A stretch of 64,000 bases of DNA from Stieleria maiorica (GTDB taxonomy: Bacteria; Planctomycetota; Planctomycetia; Pirellulales; Pirellulaceae), in NCBI RefSeq assembly GCF_008035925.1, contig NZ_CP036264.1:8632428-8696427 (forward strand). Direction: 5' to 3'. The translations under genes were made by a program, and so were the position numbers. The notes under the pieces are model-generated. The model saw only the letters and a program-made list of their open reading frames with translations. It made no database searches and was not told the origin of the DNA. Shown here piece after piece: positions 27,008 to 35,989 of this stretch. The stretch's first letter is position 1; each line of letters starts with the position of its first letter.

Positions 27008-29269
27008 TCAGTCGCGAGGGCGACGTCCGCCGCCACTACCGCTTCCGCCGCGGCGACGTCCGCTTCCGCCACGGCGTCGCGAACGGTCACCGCCGTCGCC
27101 GTCACCACGGTCACGGTCGCCACCGCGATCGTCACCTTGCTCGGCGACCATCGCTGCGATCTCGTCCTCTTCGCCCAGCTCTTCGAGCGCCTGACGTCGA
27201 CTCAGCTTGACGCGGTCATGCTCGTCCACGTCGATGACCAAGACCTTCATCGCGTCACCGACACGCACGACCTTGTCGATGCTGCTGATGTAGCCGCTGC
27301 TCAGCTCGCTGATGTGACACAGTCCGTCACGACCGGGCAGGATTTCGACGAATGCACCGAAGTCCTTGATGCTGCTGACGATGCCGTCATAGATTTTGCC
27401 GATCTGGACGGTCGCGGTGCAGGCTTCGACCTGACGCATCGCTTCGGCGGCCGAATCCTTGTCGTTGCCGGCGACCAAAACGGTGCCGTCGTCGTCGACT
27501 TCGATCACGCAGCCGGTCGATTCCTGGATGCCACGGATGTTCTTGCCGCCGGGGCCGATCAATGCGCCGATCTTGTCCGGCGAAATTCGGGTCCGCAACA
27601 ACCGCGGCGCGGTCGGAGCGGTTTCGCGACGGGGACGTGGGATCGTCGTCAGCATCTTGCGCAGGATCTCGATCCGAGCTTCACGCGATTGTTTCAGCGT
27701 CGCACGAATGATCTCTTCGCTGATCCCGGTGATCTTCAAATCCAGCTGGATGCCGGTGATCCCGTTTTGCGTCCCAGCGATCTTGAAGTCCATGTCGCCG
27801 AAGTGGTCTTCGCTGCCCAGGATATCGGTCAGCAAGACGTAGTCGTCGGCGCTGTTGCGAACCAATCCGACGGAGATCCCGGCGACCGGGTTGCTGATCG
27901 GAACGCCCGAAGCCATCAGTGCCAGCGTGGCACCGCACACCGACGCCATCGAGCTGCTGCCGTTGGATTCGGTGATGTCGCTGATCACGCGGACGGTGTA
28001 GGGGAACTCATCGGCGGCCGGCAGCACCGGCGCGACGCTGCGTTCGGCCAAACAACCGTGTCCGATTTCACGACGTCCCGGCCCGCGGATCGGTCGGCAT
28101 TCGCCGACGGAGAAGGAGGGGAAGTTGTAATCGAGCATGAACTTCTTGCTGAATTCGTCGTGCAAGCCGTCGACACGCTGCTCGTCACGCGCCGTTCCCA
28201 GAGTCACGGTGATCAACGCCTGCGTTTCACCACGCTGGAACACGGCCGAGCCGTGGACGCGGGGCAAGACGTCGGTTTCGCAGTGAATCGGACGCAAGCT
28301 GGTGTTGTCGCGGCCGTCGGGGCGGGTTCCGGCGACGATCAAATCGCGGGCGACCTTGCCTTCCAAATCATGCCAAACCGTCTTGAAGCGTTTGCTGCAA
28401 ATCGCGCCTTCGGCTTCCGGATCGGGAATCATCTCGGCCATCGCCTTGTCGCGCAGGGCACTGACCGCGGCGGCACGTTCGTGCTTGCCGGAGGTCTGCA
28501 TGGCAGATTTAAATTCGTCGTAGTAGCTGGCCGAAATCTTGTCCAACAACCCGTCGTCTTCCGGCGGCGTGTACTCGATCTTCTGCGGGTTGACCTTCTG
28601 GTACAGCTCGTCTTGCAGATCCAGGATTTCGCGGATCGCCGAGTGGGCGAACTGAATCGCCTCGATCATTTCGTCTTCGGCCATCTCGTTGGCGAAGCCT
28701 TCGATCATGGCGACTTGCTCTCGCGAGCCGCTGACGATCATGTCCAATTCGCTTTCTTCGAGATCCGAATTGCTGGGGAACGCGACCAATTCGCCATCGA
28801 CCTTGCCGACGCGAACCGACGCGATCGGCCCCAAGAACGGCAGCGGGCTGATGTGCAGAGCCGCGCCGGCACCGTTCATCGCCAACACATCGCCATCGTT
28901 TTCCTGGTCGCTGGCGACCACAAACGCCTGGACCTGAACCTCGTCCATGTACCCCTCGGGCCACAGCGGTCGGATCGGTCGGTCCATCAGACGCGAACTC
29001 AAAATCTCTTTCGTCGACGGGCGTCCTTCACGTTTCAAGAATCCGCCGGGGAACTTTCCGGCCGCCGCGAAGCGTTCGCGGTAATCACACATCAAAGGGA
29101 AAAAATCAATTCCCGGCCGCGGGTTGCTGCTGGCCGCGGCGACCAGAACGACGGTTTCTCCGTACTGAACCAACACGGCACCGGCGGCTTGCTTCGCCAA
29201 CTGACCGGTTTCGAACGACAACACATGACGCCCGATCTTCTTTTCGACGCGAATCTTATTCACAGTCAC
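27008..29269 (-). CDS. pnp: Polynucleotide phosphorylase
   Basis: 753 residues with the full PNPase order: first RNase PH domain (KKIGRHVLSFETGQLAKQA, FFPLMCDYRERFAAAGKFPG), helical linker, catalytic second RNase PH domain (RPDGRDNTSLRPI, GSAVFQRGETQALITVTLG, SDITESNGSSSMASVCGATL, ILGSEDHFGDMDFKIAGT), KH domain (ISPDKIGALIGPGGKNIRGI) and S1 domain (GKIYDGIVSSIKDFGAFVEI). It degrades RNA 3' to 5' by phosphorolysis as a trimer. After S1 there is an extra tail of about 45 residues rich in Arg, Gly and Asp (RSRRRGGSGRRRGGSGSGGG), which could bind RNA or a partner. GTG 29269 is the start, with AAGGAAAG upstream. It follows rpsO, as in many bacteria, with 392 bp between. Confidence 0.97.
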   Translation of the reverse strand: MTVNKIRVEKKIGRHVLSFETGQLAKQAAGAVLVQYGETVVLVAAASSNPRPGIDFFPLMCDYRERFAAAGKFPGGFLKREGRPSTKEILSSRLMDRPIRPLWPEGYMDEVQVQAFVVASDQENDGDVLAMNGAGAALHISPLPFLGPIASVRVGKVDGELVAFPSNSDLEESELDMIVSGSREQVAMIEGFANEMAEDEMIEAIQFAHSAIREILDLQDELYQKVNPQKIEYTPPEDDGLLDKISASYYDEFKSAMQTSGKHERAAAVSALRDKAMAEMIPDPEAEGAICSKRFKTVWHDLEGKVARDLIVAGTRPDGRDNTSLRPIHCETDVLPRVHGSAVFQRGETQALITVTLGTARDEQRVDGLHDEFSKKFMLDYNFPSFSVGECRPIRGPGRREIGHGCLAERSVAPVLPAADEFPYTVRVISDITESNGSSSMASVCGATLALMASGVPISNPVAGISVGLVRNSADDYVLLTDILGSEDHFGDMDFKIAGTQNGITGIQLDLKITGISEEIIRATLKQSREARIEILRKMLTTIPRPRRETAPTAPRLLRTRISPDKIGALIGPGGKNIRGIQESTGCVIEVDDDGTVLVAGNDKDSAAEAMRQVEACTATVQIGKIYDGIVSSIKDFGAFVEILPGRDGLCHISELSSGYISSIDKVVRVGDAMKVLVIDVDEHDRVKLSRRQALEELGEEDEIAAMVAEQGDDRGGDRDRGDGDGGDRSRRRGGSGRRRGGSGSGGGRRPRD

Positions 29270-29661
29270 TTTACTTTCCTTCCTGCAACGACAACTACAA
29301 CAAAATTACTCCGGCAACCGACCGGCCCAATTGCCTGCGGGGTGCCCGGAGTCATGAACGATAGCGGACCGTTCCGACCTACCGAATCGGATCAAGATCA
29401 CCCCCGATGCTCTACGATTTCTGCCGGCACGGTCCAACGCAGGCGGACGAGATCAGGGGCGCTATAGAGAAAAGGCTCTGGAGGGGGAGGGCAGTTTCAA
29501 TCACCCTCGACAGCGGCAAGCACAGCGCTTGCCGAACCCCGCCCGGCGATTGCATAGAGGCCGCCGGGCGTGAAGAAGAAAGCGAGAAATCAATCTCCGG
29601 TCGCCGCGATGGCGACTTTTGGCCGAAGCCTTCGTCACGCCAGAGCGGCCGATGTTGCGGG
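29270..29661. other. rpsO-pnp spacer with hairpins
   Basis: Two good stems are present: CGGCAAGC (29514-29521) with GCTTGCCG (29527-29534), and CGCCCGGCG (29540-29548) with CGCCGGGCG (29562-29570). In enterobacteria the equivalent spacer holds an RNase III-cleaved stem used for pnp autoregulation; a similar role here is only inferred. No open frame with gene-like features is seen. Confidence 0.6.
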
Positions 29662-29931
29662 CTACTTACGGATGCCCAGCTTTCCGATGATATCCAAGTA
29701 TCTCTGCGGGTCCTCCCCGCGAACATAGTCAAGCAAGCGACGGCGGCGGCTAACCAATCCGAGCAACCCTCGGCGGGACGCATAGTCTTTGTTGTGCGTC
29801 CGCATGTGCTCGGTCAAACCGTTGATTCGCTCGGTCAAAATCGCGATCTGAACCTCCGGAGAACCCGAATCGCCTTCGTTTGCACCGTGTTCTTTGATGA
29901 CTTCAGCTTTTCGCTGCTTCGAAATCGTCAT
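29662..29931 (-). CDS. rpsO: 30S ribosomal protein S15
   Basis: 89 residues, the normal S15 length. Signatures are [40 protein letters not shown] and [13 protein letters not shown], with the end [13 protein letters not shown]. It binds 16S rRNA and helps assemble the small-subunit platform. It precedes pnp on the same strand, the classic rpsO-pnp order. Confidence 0.98.
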   Translation of the reverse strand: MTISKQRKAEVIKEHGANEGDSGSPEVQIAILTERINGLTEHMRTHNKDYASRRGLLGLVSRRRRLLDYVRGEDPQRYLDIIGKLGIRK

Positions 29932-30093
29932 TCGTACTTACTTTCAAACCAAATTTTTGTTTCGTGTCTGATTTACGGTCCGGTAGTTTACCGCCATCGC
30001 CCAATACCGCAACGGCAAAAAATCAGTTCCAGGTTTTGGGTTTCAGGTTTCAAGTTCCCCCCGGGCCCCCAACTTGAAACTTGAAACTCTCCG

Positions 30094-30759
30094 CTAAAAA
30101 ACCCCGTGTTCGACCAGCCAGGCTTTCACCTGCCCGGCCATCTCGTCGACAGATTCCCCCGCCCCCCCGTCCAGGCGGATCTCGGGCGACTCCGGTGATT
30201 CGTAGGGGTCGCTGATACCGGTGAACTGCTTGATCTGGCCGGCACGCGCTTTCTTGTACAACCCCTTCGGGTCACGCGCCTCACAGACCTCCAGCGGCGT
30301 GTCGACAAACACCTCGACGAAATCACTCGGCCGGCCCGCCTGGGAGACGATCTTGCGGACCCGGTCGCGATCTCGGCGATAAGGGCTGACAAAGGCCGTC
30401 AACGTGATCAGCCCCGCCGACGCCATCAACGCCGCCACGCTGCCGATGCGGCGGATGTTCTCCTCCCGGTCGACGGCGCCGAACCCCAACCCGAATCGCT
30501 CCGCAAACTCCGCACCGTGCTCGGGTTCCAACACCGCCGGCGGCGCACACAGCCCATGACGTACGTTGTCACCGTCCAACAACGTCGTCGCCCGACCGGC
30601 CTCGGACAGCATCACGTCCAACGCGTTGGCGATCGTGCTCTTGCCGCACCCGCTCAGCCCCGTGAACCAAATCACACAGCCCTGTTGCCCGAGCCGCCGC
30701 TCGCGCATCTCCCGGTCGACGCTGTGCTGGTGCCATACGATGTCTTTCGATACGTCCAT
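30094..30759 (-). CDS. cysC: Adenylylsulfate (APS) kinase
   Basis: 221 residues from ATG 30759, which has AAGGAGAACAG as ribosome site and gives the usual N-terminus [19 protein letters not shown] 30786 is an alternative with GAGAGG. The P-loop is [18 protein letters not shown], followed by [44 protein letters not shown] and [20 protein letters not shown], the family motifs. It phosphorylates adenylylsulfate to PAPS, the donor for sulfation. No cysD, cysN or PAPS reductase gene is adjacent, so the product may feed sulfotransferases. Confidence 0.95.
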   Translation of the reverse strand: MDVSKDIVWHQHSVDREMRERRLGQQGCVIWFTGLSGCGKSTIANALDVMLSEAGRATTLLDGDNVRHGLCAPPAVLEPEHGAEFAERFGLGFGAVDREENIRRIGSVAALMASAGLITLTAFVSPYRRDRDRVRKIVSQAGRPSDFVEVFVDTPLEVCEARDPKGLYKKARAGQIKQFTGISDPYESPESPEIRLDGGAGESVDEMAGQVKAWLVEHGVF

Positions 30760-30816
30760 CTGTTCTCCTTGGTCGCGCGCCTGCATGTTGATTTCCTCTC
30801 GCTGCGAGTAGTCTAC

Positions 30817-30921
30817 CGCAGCTTCGATTTTGATTGGACGGGACGGTCGCCGTCCTCTCCGAGGTCGGCGCGGGACAAAGCTTCGCTTTTCGCGTGCGCC
30901 GAGTTCGGAGAACACGGCGAC
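30817..30921. repeat. Inverted repeat (GTCGCCGTCCTCTCCGAGG family), copy 2
   Basis: Matches 17767-17875 almost base for base, including the leader CCGCAGCTT...TTTTGATTGG and the core GTCGCCGTCCTCTCCGAGGT. It lies between the second ABC-2 permease and cysC and overlaps the region an upstream cysC start would need, supporting the shorter cysC. Confidence 0.88.
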
Positions 30922-30931
30922 TTCCCAGCCC

Positions 30932-31789
30932 TCACGAACTGGCGCTCCGGTAGCTCAGCAAACTCTTGCGGAACAACCAGCGGCTGGCCAACACGCTGAA
31001 GACCGTCATCACCGCCGCCCACACCACGTACCACTGGGCACCGTCCTCGCGTGCGACCAACGGATCGGCCAAGATCCGCGCCGGAACGTTCACCACCAAC
31101 AGGATCGGAATCACAAACGTGAACAGACCAAACAGGGGTTTGCCCAAGTAACCGCGGTTGTAAATCTCCATCGGATAGCGGCTGAAATTGGTGATGTAAA
31201 ACCAAAAATTGTACAGCGACTGATTCCGCCCCAACCAAACACTCGTCGCACTCAATGTGATCATCACGCTGTACATGATCATGATCCCGCAGACCAGAAA
31301 CACCAGGTACAGCACGACCGACAACGCCGACGGCACCATCGGATCGACCTCGCGATGGGCCAGATTCCAAAGCGAGACCGCCGCGATCACTCCGCCGGCG
31401 AAAAAGTTCGACAACTGACTCCAGTCGACCCGCCGAAACGAAATCAAGAACTGCGTGTCGATCGGCTTCAGCAGCGCAAAATCCAGCCCGCCGGTCCGAA
31501 TCATCTCGCTGAATTCCTGCGCGTTGGGCATGAAAAACGCCTGCACCAACGAATTGATGAACCAGGTCGTCGCGATGAACAAAAAGAACCGATCGCGGTC
31601 CCACCCCGTCCCCTCGCCGATCGAACCGGTGTGTTCGAAAATGATCAGGTAGAAACCGACGTTCATCGCCGTCCAACCCAGACTGCTGACGCACTGCAAG
31701 AAAAAGTTCATCCGAAACGTCATGTCACGGACCAGACTGTTGCGGGCGAACGTCGAAAAGACGCGGATGTAACGCAGTAGCTCCTCCAT
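30932..31789 (-). CDS. ABC-2-type permease subunit (second of a pair)
   Basis: 285 residues with six hydrophobic segments, opening [20 protein letters not shown] and [20 protein letters not shown]. The [20 protein letters not shown] segment and [18 protein letters not shown] near the C-terminal third are typical of the DUF990/COG3694 ABC-2 permease family. ATG 31789 lies 5 bp after the stop of the upstream permease, so the two are co-translated. They probably form a heterodimeric channel. No ATPase gene flanks the pair in this window, so the motor must be encoded elsewhere. Confidence 0.87.
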   Translation of the reverse strand: MEELLRYIRVFSTFARNSLVRDMTFRMNFFLQCVSSLGWTAMNVGFYLIIFEHTGSIGEGTGWDRDRFFLFIATTWFINSLVQAFFMPNAQEFSEMIRTGGLDFALLKPIDTQFLISFRRVDWSQLSNFFAGGVIAAVSLWNLAHREVDPMVPSALSVVLYLVFLVCGIMIMYSVMITLSATSVWLGRNQSLYNFWFYITNFSRYPMEIYNRGYLGKPLFGLFTFVIPILLVVNVPARILADPLVAREDGAQWYVVWAAVMTVFSVLASRWLFRKSLLSYRSASS

Positions 31790-31794
31790 CGACG

Positions 31795-32733
31795 TTACCC
31801 TCCGAATCCGCTGTAGCGTTTCACGCCGCGGGCATACGCGATGCGGCACAGGATGATAAAGAACACCAACCACCCGGCTTCGATCCACATCTCCCGCGCC
31901 AACTCCTCCTCCGGAATCTTCTCCAAAAAGATCGCCGCCGGGAAATACGCCAGGTACTTAAACGGCAACCAATTCACCACCGTCAACACGCTCTCGGGCA
32001 ACATCGTCAGCGGGAACATGTGTCCAGACAAAAAGAAGCTGAACAACATGATCACAAACAGCAACGAACTGACCTCCAGGAACCAAAACCCGATCATCCC
32101 GATCGCCGCTTCCAGGAAGAATCCGATCAGGAACCCCATCACCAGCGAACCACAAAACGCCAGGAACACCGGCAGACTGGGCCAGCCGCCGACGAAGTAG
32201 TCCCGTGCCAAGAAAAACACCAACGCGAACGGAGCCACCGCAATCGCATAGTAGGCCAGCTTGTGGGCGATACGCGTCAGCAACAGGAACGCGATCAAAT
32301 CGATCGGCTGGATCAAAAACCGTTTGATTTCCCCCTCGCGGATCTGCTGAGCGATCCCCGAAGCCAATCCCGGCATGCTGGAAAACGCCCGCGCGATCAT
32401 CGTCAGCAAGTAGTACGCGACCATGTCCCGAAACCCGAACCCGCCGATCTCGGCCGCCGAACTCCCTTCGGGGTCTCCGATCGAATCGAAAACCGCGTAC
32501 CACAAAAAGATCTGCGTGATGATCGGCAGGAACCGCATCAGCGTCCCCAGGGCAAAATCGCCACGGTACACCAACCGTTCACCCAGGGACGTTTTCAAGA
32601 TCATCCACCACACCGCGACCCGTTGCCCCAACGTGGGGGCCGGAAGCGGCGGAAAGTCATCGACAGGGACAGTCACACTGGACAATGCAGTCTCCCGGTG
32701 TTGGGCTCCTGGTGGCGGGAATTTGATCGACAT
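31795..32733 (-). CDS. ABC-2-type permease subunit (first of a pair)
   Basis: 312 residues with six membrane segments after a soluble N-terminus of about 35 residues rich in Pro. Family motifs are SLGERLVYRGDFALGTLMRF, ARAFSSMPGLASGIAQQIRE and GEIKRFLIQPIDLIAFLLL, then FSFFLSGHMFPLTMLPESV and LPFKYLAYFPAAIFLEKI, matching the COG4587 permeases that partner COG3694 permeases. It is the first gene of the pair. The transported substrate is unknown. Confidence 0.87.
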   Translation of the reverse strand: MSIKFPPPGAQHRETALSSVTVPVDDFPPLPAPTLGQRVAVWWMILKTSLGERLVYRGDFALGTLMRFLPIITQIFLWYAVFDSIGDPEGSSAAEIGGFGFRDMVAYYLLTMIARAFSSMPGLASGIAQQIREGEIKRFLIQPIDLIAFLLLTRIAHKLAYYAIAVAPFALVFFLARDYFVGGWPSLPVFLAFCGSLVMGFLIGFFLEAAIGMIGFWFLEVSSLLFVIMLFSFFLSGHMFPLTMLPESVLTVVNWLPFKYLAYFPAAIFLEKIPEEELAREMWIEAGWLVFFIILCRIAYARGVKRYSGFGG

Positions 32734-32903
32734 GTTCTAACCGTCCCGTCGCCTTTCGCGAAGGACCTCGCACAAGCCAGCTCACTCGCCCCGCCCTGGC
32801 GAGTGAGCGGGGTTTTTCAAAGCAACTCTCCCTGGCAGGGAGGGTCGACCGCAGCGAGGGGAGGGTCGATTGGCGGTGCTTGAGTGTTTTCACCGCGGCC
32901 CAA

Positions 32904-34328
32904 TCAATCAGACCGGCCCAGGTGCCGACCCACCCCAACCAACACCAACACCGCCGCCGCGATCACGGTCGCCGGCCAAACAATCGAAACCCGCTCCAAC
33001 AGCACCAGCGGTAACGCGATCGTCAGAATCCCGCCGCCGATGAACGGGGCCGACAACGGCGCCGCAAGCGCATAATCACTCGCCGCCCCCGTCTTCAACT
33101 CCGGATCGACCACCCGCAGCAACACAAACCCCGTCGCCGTGGTGCCGGTCGACATCCCGTAATTGATCAGAGCCAGCGGAAACCAGTATTCACGAGGCAA
33201 TACCCAGCGAGAGATCACCATCAAACAGATCGCCGTCCAAATTGCTCCACAAACAAACAGAATCGAAAAGGGCCCGATCAGCGCAGCGACCGCACTCAGC
33301 TTCAACGACGTGATCGCGGCGACCACCAGAATCTCCATCGCGGTGGAACTGAGCCGCTGGATCGTCATCGAATCGATGCGATGGGTCTGCCCGAGTTGAC
33401 GCAGCACCCGGCGGACCAGCCAGCCCCCGAACATCGTGTAAATGAACAGCGGAAAATCCATCACGTTGCTCGCCGACATCCGCTTGGACAATTCCGCATC
33501 GGCCCCCACCGCGTCCGACGCCGCACCGGCTCCCATCACCACATCGATCTGGCCGGCCAGCCCCAGCACCACAGCCTGCATCAACATCCCCGCACCGACT
33601 GCCAAGGCGATCCAGACGATCTGCAACAACAGCGGATCGATCGCATCGGGAGACGTCGTCTGATACCCGATCGGTTTGGGCTGCTGCGACACGCTCGCCG
33701 ACGCTGACTGCGTCGATTCGTCCCGCAACCATCCCAATCGCGAGGCAACGTTGATCCAAAAGATGCCGCTGACCACACCGTAGACCAGCCCGCACGTCGC
33801 CATCAACAAGCCTAAATCCAGCCCGGCCTCCAAACCGACCTGCTCGCTGGCGAACACCTGCCCCATCGCGGCGGCAGTACCGTGGCCACCGGCAAACCCC
33901 GTTTCGATCAGCATGCCGAACGAATTGGGTACATCGTAGAGGGGCTGAATCAACAGCCAAGTCGCCCACAATCCGACCATCGTCTCCCCCAGCACGATGA
34001 TCCAGACCATCAAACCTTGGCGTCCGACGCGCCGGGCGGTCGAATCGTCATGGGGCCGCGGGCTGCCGCCGGATTGCTGCAACATCATCGCCGCAAACAC
34101 CACGGCGATCAGCGGTCCCGGCCAACCGGCCAAAGTCTCGTTCAGCTCCGACGTTTTCGCGGCAACCACTTCGCCGCCCAAACGCCCCAGCAACGTCACC
34201 GCCGTCAATCCGACGAACCCCGCCACGACCGAACCGGGAATGAACAACACGCGCAGCGGACGCAGCGACTGCCTTAACACGACGCCGACCAACAGCAGGA
34301 TCGCAACGCTCAGGATCGCCAAACTCAT
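32904..34328 (-). CDS. GltS-like sodium:glutamate symporter family protein
   Basis: 474 residues, strongly hydrophobic with about 11 membrane segments. The re-entrant-loop signature of the GltS/ESS family is present twice as an inverted pair: FAGGHGTAAAMGQVF near residue 145 and NYGMSTGTTATGFVLLR near residue 400. A long central loop (about 205-235) is Ser/Gln rich. The start ATG 34328 overlaps the stop of the FliO-like gene by ATGA. GltS proteins import glutamate with Na+; the family is broad, so the exact substrate is uncertain. Confidence 0.87.
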   Translation of the reverse strand: MSLAILSVAILLLVGVVLRQSLRPLRVLFIPGSVVAGFVGLTAVTLLGRLGGEVVAAKTSELNETLAGWPGPLIAVVFAAMMLQQSGGSPRPHDDSTARRVGRQGLMVWIIVLGETMVGLWATWLLIQPLYDVPNSFGMLIETGFAGGHGTAAAMGQVFASEQVGLEAGLDLGLLMATCGLVYGVVSGIFWINVASRLGWLRDESTQSASASVSQQPKPIGYQTTSPDAIDPLLLQIVWIALAVGAGMLMQAVVLGLAGQIDVVMGAGAASDAVGADAELSKRMSASNVMDFPLFIYTMFGGWLVRRVLRQLGQTHRIDSMTIQRLSSTAMEILVVAAITSLKLSAVAALIGPFSILFVCGAIWTAICLMVISRWVLPREYWFPLALINYGMSTGTTATGFVLLRVVDPELKTGAASDYALAAPLSAPFIGGGILTIALPLVLLERVSIVWPATVIAAAVLVLVGVGRHLGRSD

Positions 34329-34942
34329 CCGGCGGCCAAATCGCGACGCGACGTCTCCACACCGCTGGGATACCCCGATCGCCGGCCGACGATCTCCGGT
34401 CGCCCCAAACATCGATTGGTCAACCGCTCGACCTCCTCCGGATCAGTGATCTCCGACAACGTCTGCGGGTCACCGGCCGTGGTTTGTCCGATCACCAAAA
34501 TCCGAGCCCCCACCTTCAAGAACGTCACGCGGGTCTTGGCATCGATCGCCGCACCGCCAAGATTCCGCAGCACGTCCTCGGGCAACGCTCCCTGAAACGT
34601 CCGCGACGATCCGAAGCGACGCGAAATCCAAACCAGACCACCGAAGACCGCCAGCACCACCAACAGCGAACTGACCGTGGTCACCACCGGCCCTGCCAAC
34701 GCCCCATCCGAAGAAGCCCGGTCATCCGCATCGGCGTCCCCCGGAACGACCAACGACGGAAACTCCCCCGCCGAAGCCTGCTGAACCGGCTCGGATGGAA
34801 ACGAACGTTCCGAAACCGACGCGACGCCGCGACGATAGACCGAATCGCCCGGCAACCGCTCCTGCGCCGGACAGGTCACCGCGCAGCACGAAATCACACT
34901 CGCAGTGAACCAAACCAGAACACAACATCGATGTCTTGCCAT
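34325..34942 (-). CDS. FliO-like membrane protein
   Basis: 205 residues. A signal-like N-terminus (RCCVLVWFTASVISCCAVTC) is followed by a periplasmic linker, one membrane helix (VVTTVSSLLVVLAVFGGLVW) and a small cytoplasmic domain with LPEDVLRNLGGAAIDAKTRV, FLKVGARILVIGQT and EITDPEEVERL. This order matches FliO, an accessory to the flagellar export gate. ATG 34942 is used because longer frames would run into the repeat at 34978-35000. No fliP, fliQ or fliR gene is beside it; it is instead coupled to the GltS-like gene. An unrelated FliO-fold membrane protein is possible. Confidence 0.65.
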   Translation of the reverse strand: MARHRCCVLVWFTASVISCCAVTCPAQERLPGDSVYRRGVASVSERSFPSEPVQQASAGEFPSLVVPGDADADDRASSDGALAGPVVTTVSSLLVVLAVFGGLVWISRRFGSSRTFQGALPEDVLRNLGGAAIDAKTRVTFLKVGARILVIGQTTAGDPQTLSEITDPEEVERLTNRCLGRPEIVGRRSGYPSGVETSRRDLAAG

Positions 34943-34977
34943 TGAATCCAGTGCCGTCAAGGATCGAGCGGGAAGAA

Positions 34978-35000
34978 GTGGGATAGGATTCCAGCCTGTC
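34978..35000. repeat. Single arm of the GTGGGATAGGCTTCCAGCC repeat
   Basis: GTGGGATAGGATTCCAGCCT plus GTC matches the left arm of the perfect hairpin at 4001-4059 with one change. The second arm is absent here. Confidence 0.8.
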
Positions 35001-35058
35001 ATTCCGCCCCCACATCCCTTTTTATCTCGCCGATCTCCCCCAGAAATCAAGGTCAGTC

Positions 35059-35766
35059 TCATCCGCGCGGGGGCCGGTACAGGTCCAGATCCGCTCGCCC
35101 GCCCAGCGAGGCGTAAACGGCCACGATCTGTTTGAGCCCACCGGCAAAGTCCTGCTCCGCGTCTCCGGTCGGCTGCCGGCCTATGGTAAACAGGTAATCC
35201 ACCGGCTCGTCAAACGATCGTTCGATCTCGGTCCCTTCGGCTCCGGTGGCCACGATCACGGCTTCAAAGTCGGCCGTTTCTCCCTCGGCAAGACGCAACC
35301 GAAAATCCGGTGGCACGTCGTCATCCTCCAGATCGCTGTCATCCCCATCGTCACTTGGGGCCGACACCAACTCCATCGCACTCACCCGTGCCGGACAACG
35401 CAGCCGGCCGCGGAGCAAATCGGTTTGCGTCAGCGGCAACCAGACTCGATCGATCCACTCGGCGATCGAAAGTGGCAGCGACTTCGGTTCGTCATCGCCG
35501 GCTTGAGCGTCCAGCGCCCCCTTGGCCAAGGGAGAGACGCAGCGATCGGGCATCATCGGGATCGGCTGATCACGCCGATCGGCAATCGAATGAGCCACCT
35601 CGACGGCTTCAAAAAGCGTCACGTTGTAACCGAGAAAGCGTCCGTAGAGCGCCGCTTCGATCCCAAGCGGTCCGGCGCCGATCACGGCGATCGACCCCGG
35701 CGGTTCCAACGTCGCGGTCTCTTCGGTCATCGGGGGGGCTGTTTCCATAGGGGGTGTGTTGTGCAT
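35059..35766 (-). CDS. NAD(P)/FAD-binding Rossmann protein, short oxidoreductase-like
   Basis: 235 residues with one Rossmann motif, SIAVIGAGPLGIEAALYGRF, followed by LGYNVTLFEAVE (acidic residue at the end of strand 2, favouring FAD or NAD). A second cofactor-type strand, FEAVIVATGAEGTEI, lies near residue 165. The end has YLFTIGRQPTGDAEQDFAGG, like the tail of flavin monooxygenases or pyridine nucleotide oxidoreductases. It is far shorter than those families, so a middle domain is missing or it is a dedicated small protein. ATG 35766, 35748 and 35730 are all possible starts; an upstream ATG at 35811 lies in a hairpin repeat. Function unknown. Confidence 0.65.
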   Translation of the reverse strand: MHNTPPMETAPPMTEETATLEPPGSIAVIGAGPLGIEAALYGRFLGYNVTLFEAVEVAHSIADRRDQPIPMMPDRCVSPLAKGALDAQAGDDEPKSLPLSIAEWIDRVWLPLTQTDLLRGRLRCPARVSAMELVSAPSDDGDDSDLEDDDVPPDFRLRLAEGETADFEAVIVATGAEGTEIERSFDEPVDYLFTIGRQPTGDAEQDFAGGLKQIVAVYASLGGRADLDLYRPPRG

Positions 35767-35777
35767 CGCCGGCCGAA

Positions 35778-35806
35778 CGTAGCCACCTTCGCCAGAAGGT
35801 GGTCCC
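35778..35806. repeat. Short hairpin, CCACCTTCGCCAGAAGGTGG
   Basis: The 20-bp palindrome CCACCTTCGCCAGAAGGTGG has an 8-bp stem and 4-nt loop. It overlaps the longest possible reading frame of the oxidoreductase-like gene, arguing for a start downstream of it. Confidence 0.65.
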
Positions 35807-35884
35807 GCCATCTTGAGATGTCCTGCCGCGTTTGACTACCGCCCAGACCGCCTAACGACCTGTTGATTTAATCCGATCACACGT

Positions 35885-35985
35885 GGGATTAGCCGTTTCG
35901 CGCGAGCGTACGGGCCTAAAACTCCCAGGAAAACGCACCGGGGCCCGTAGGCTCGCGCCATACGGCTGATTCAACCAACAAGCCG
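35885..35985. repeat. Inverted repeat (GGGCC...GCTCGCGCC family), copy 2
   Basis: TAGCCGTTTCGCGCGAGCGT plus ACGGGCC faces GGGCCCGTAGGCTCGCGCCA plus TACGGCT. The arms pair over about 25 positions with a few mismatches. The element lies between thiO and the oxidoreductase-like gene and resembles 25060-25155. Confidence 0.8.
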
Positions 35986-35989
35986 TTCA

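Noticed and set aside
27137-29467. A 776-codon plus-strand frame opposite pnp, longer than pnp itself
   Set aside because: PNPase on the minus strand is certain; the opposite frame shows only the reverse-complement bias of its codons.
30760-30915. N-terminal extension of cysC to 273 residues
   Set aside because: The extension covers the dispersed repeat at 30817-30921 and the shorter form has a strong AAGGAG site and the family's usual N-terminus.
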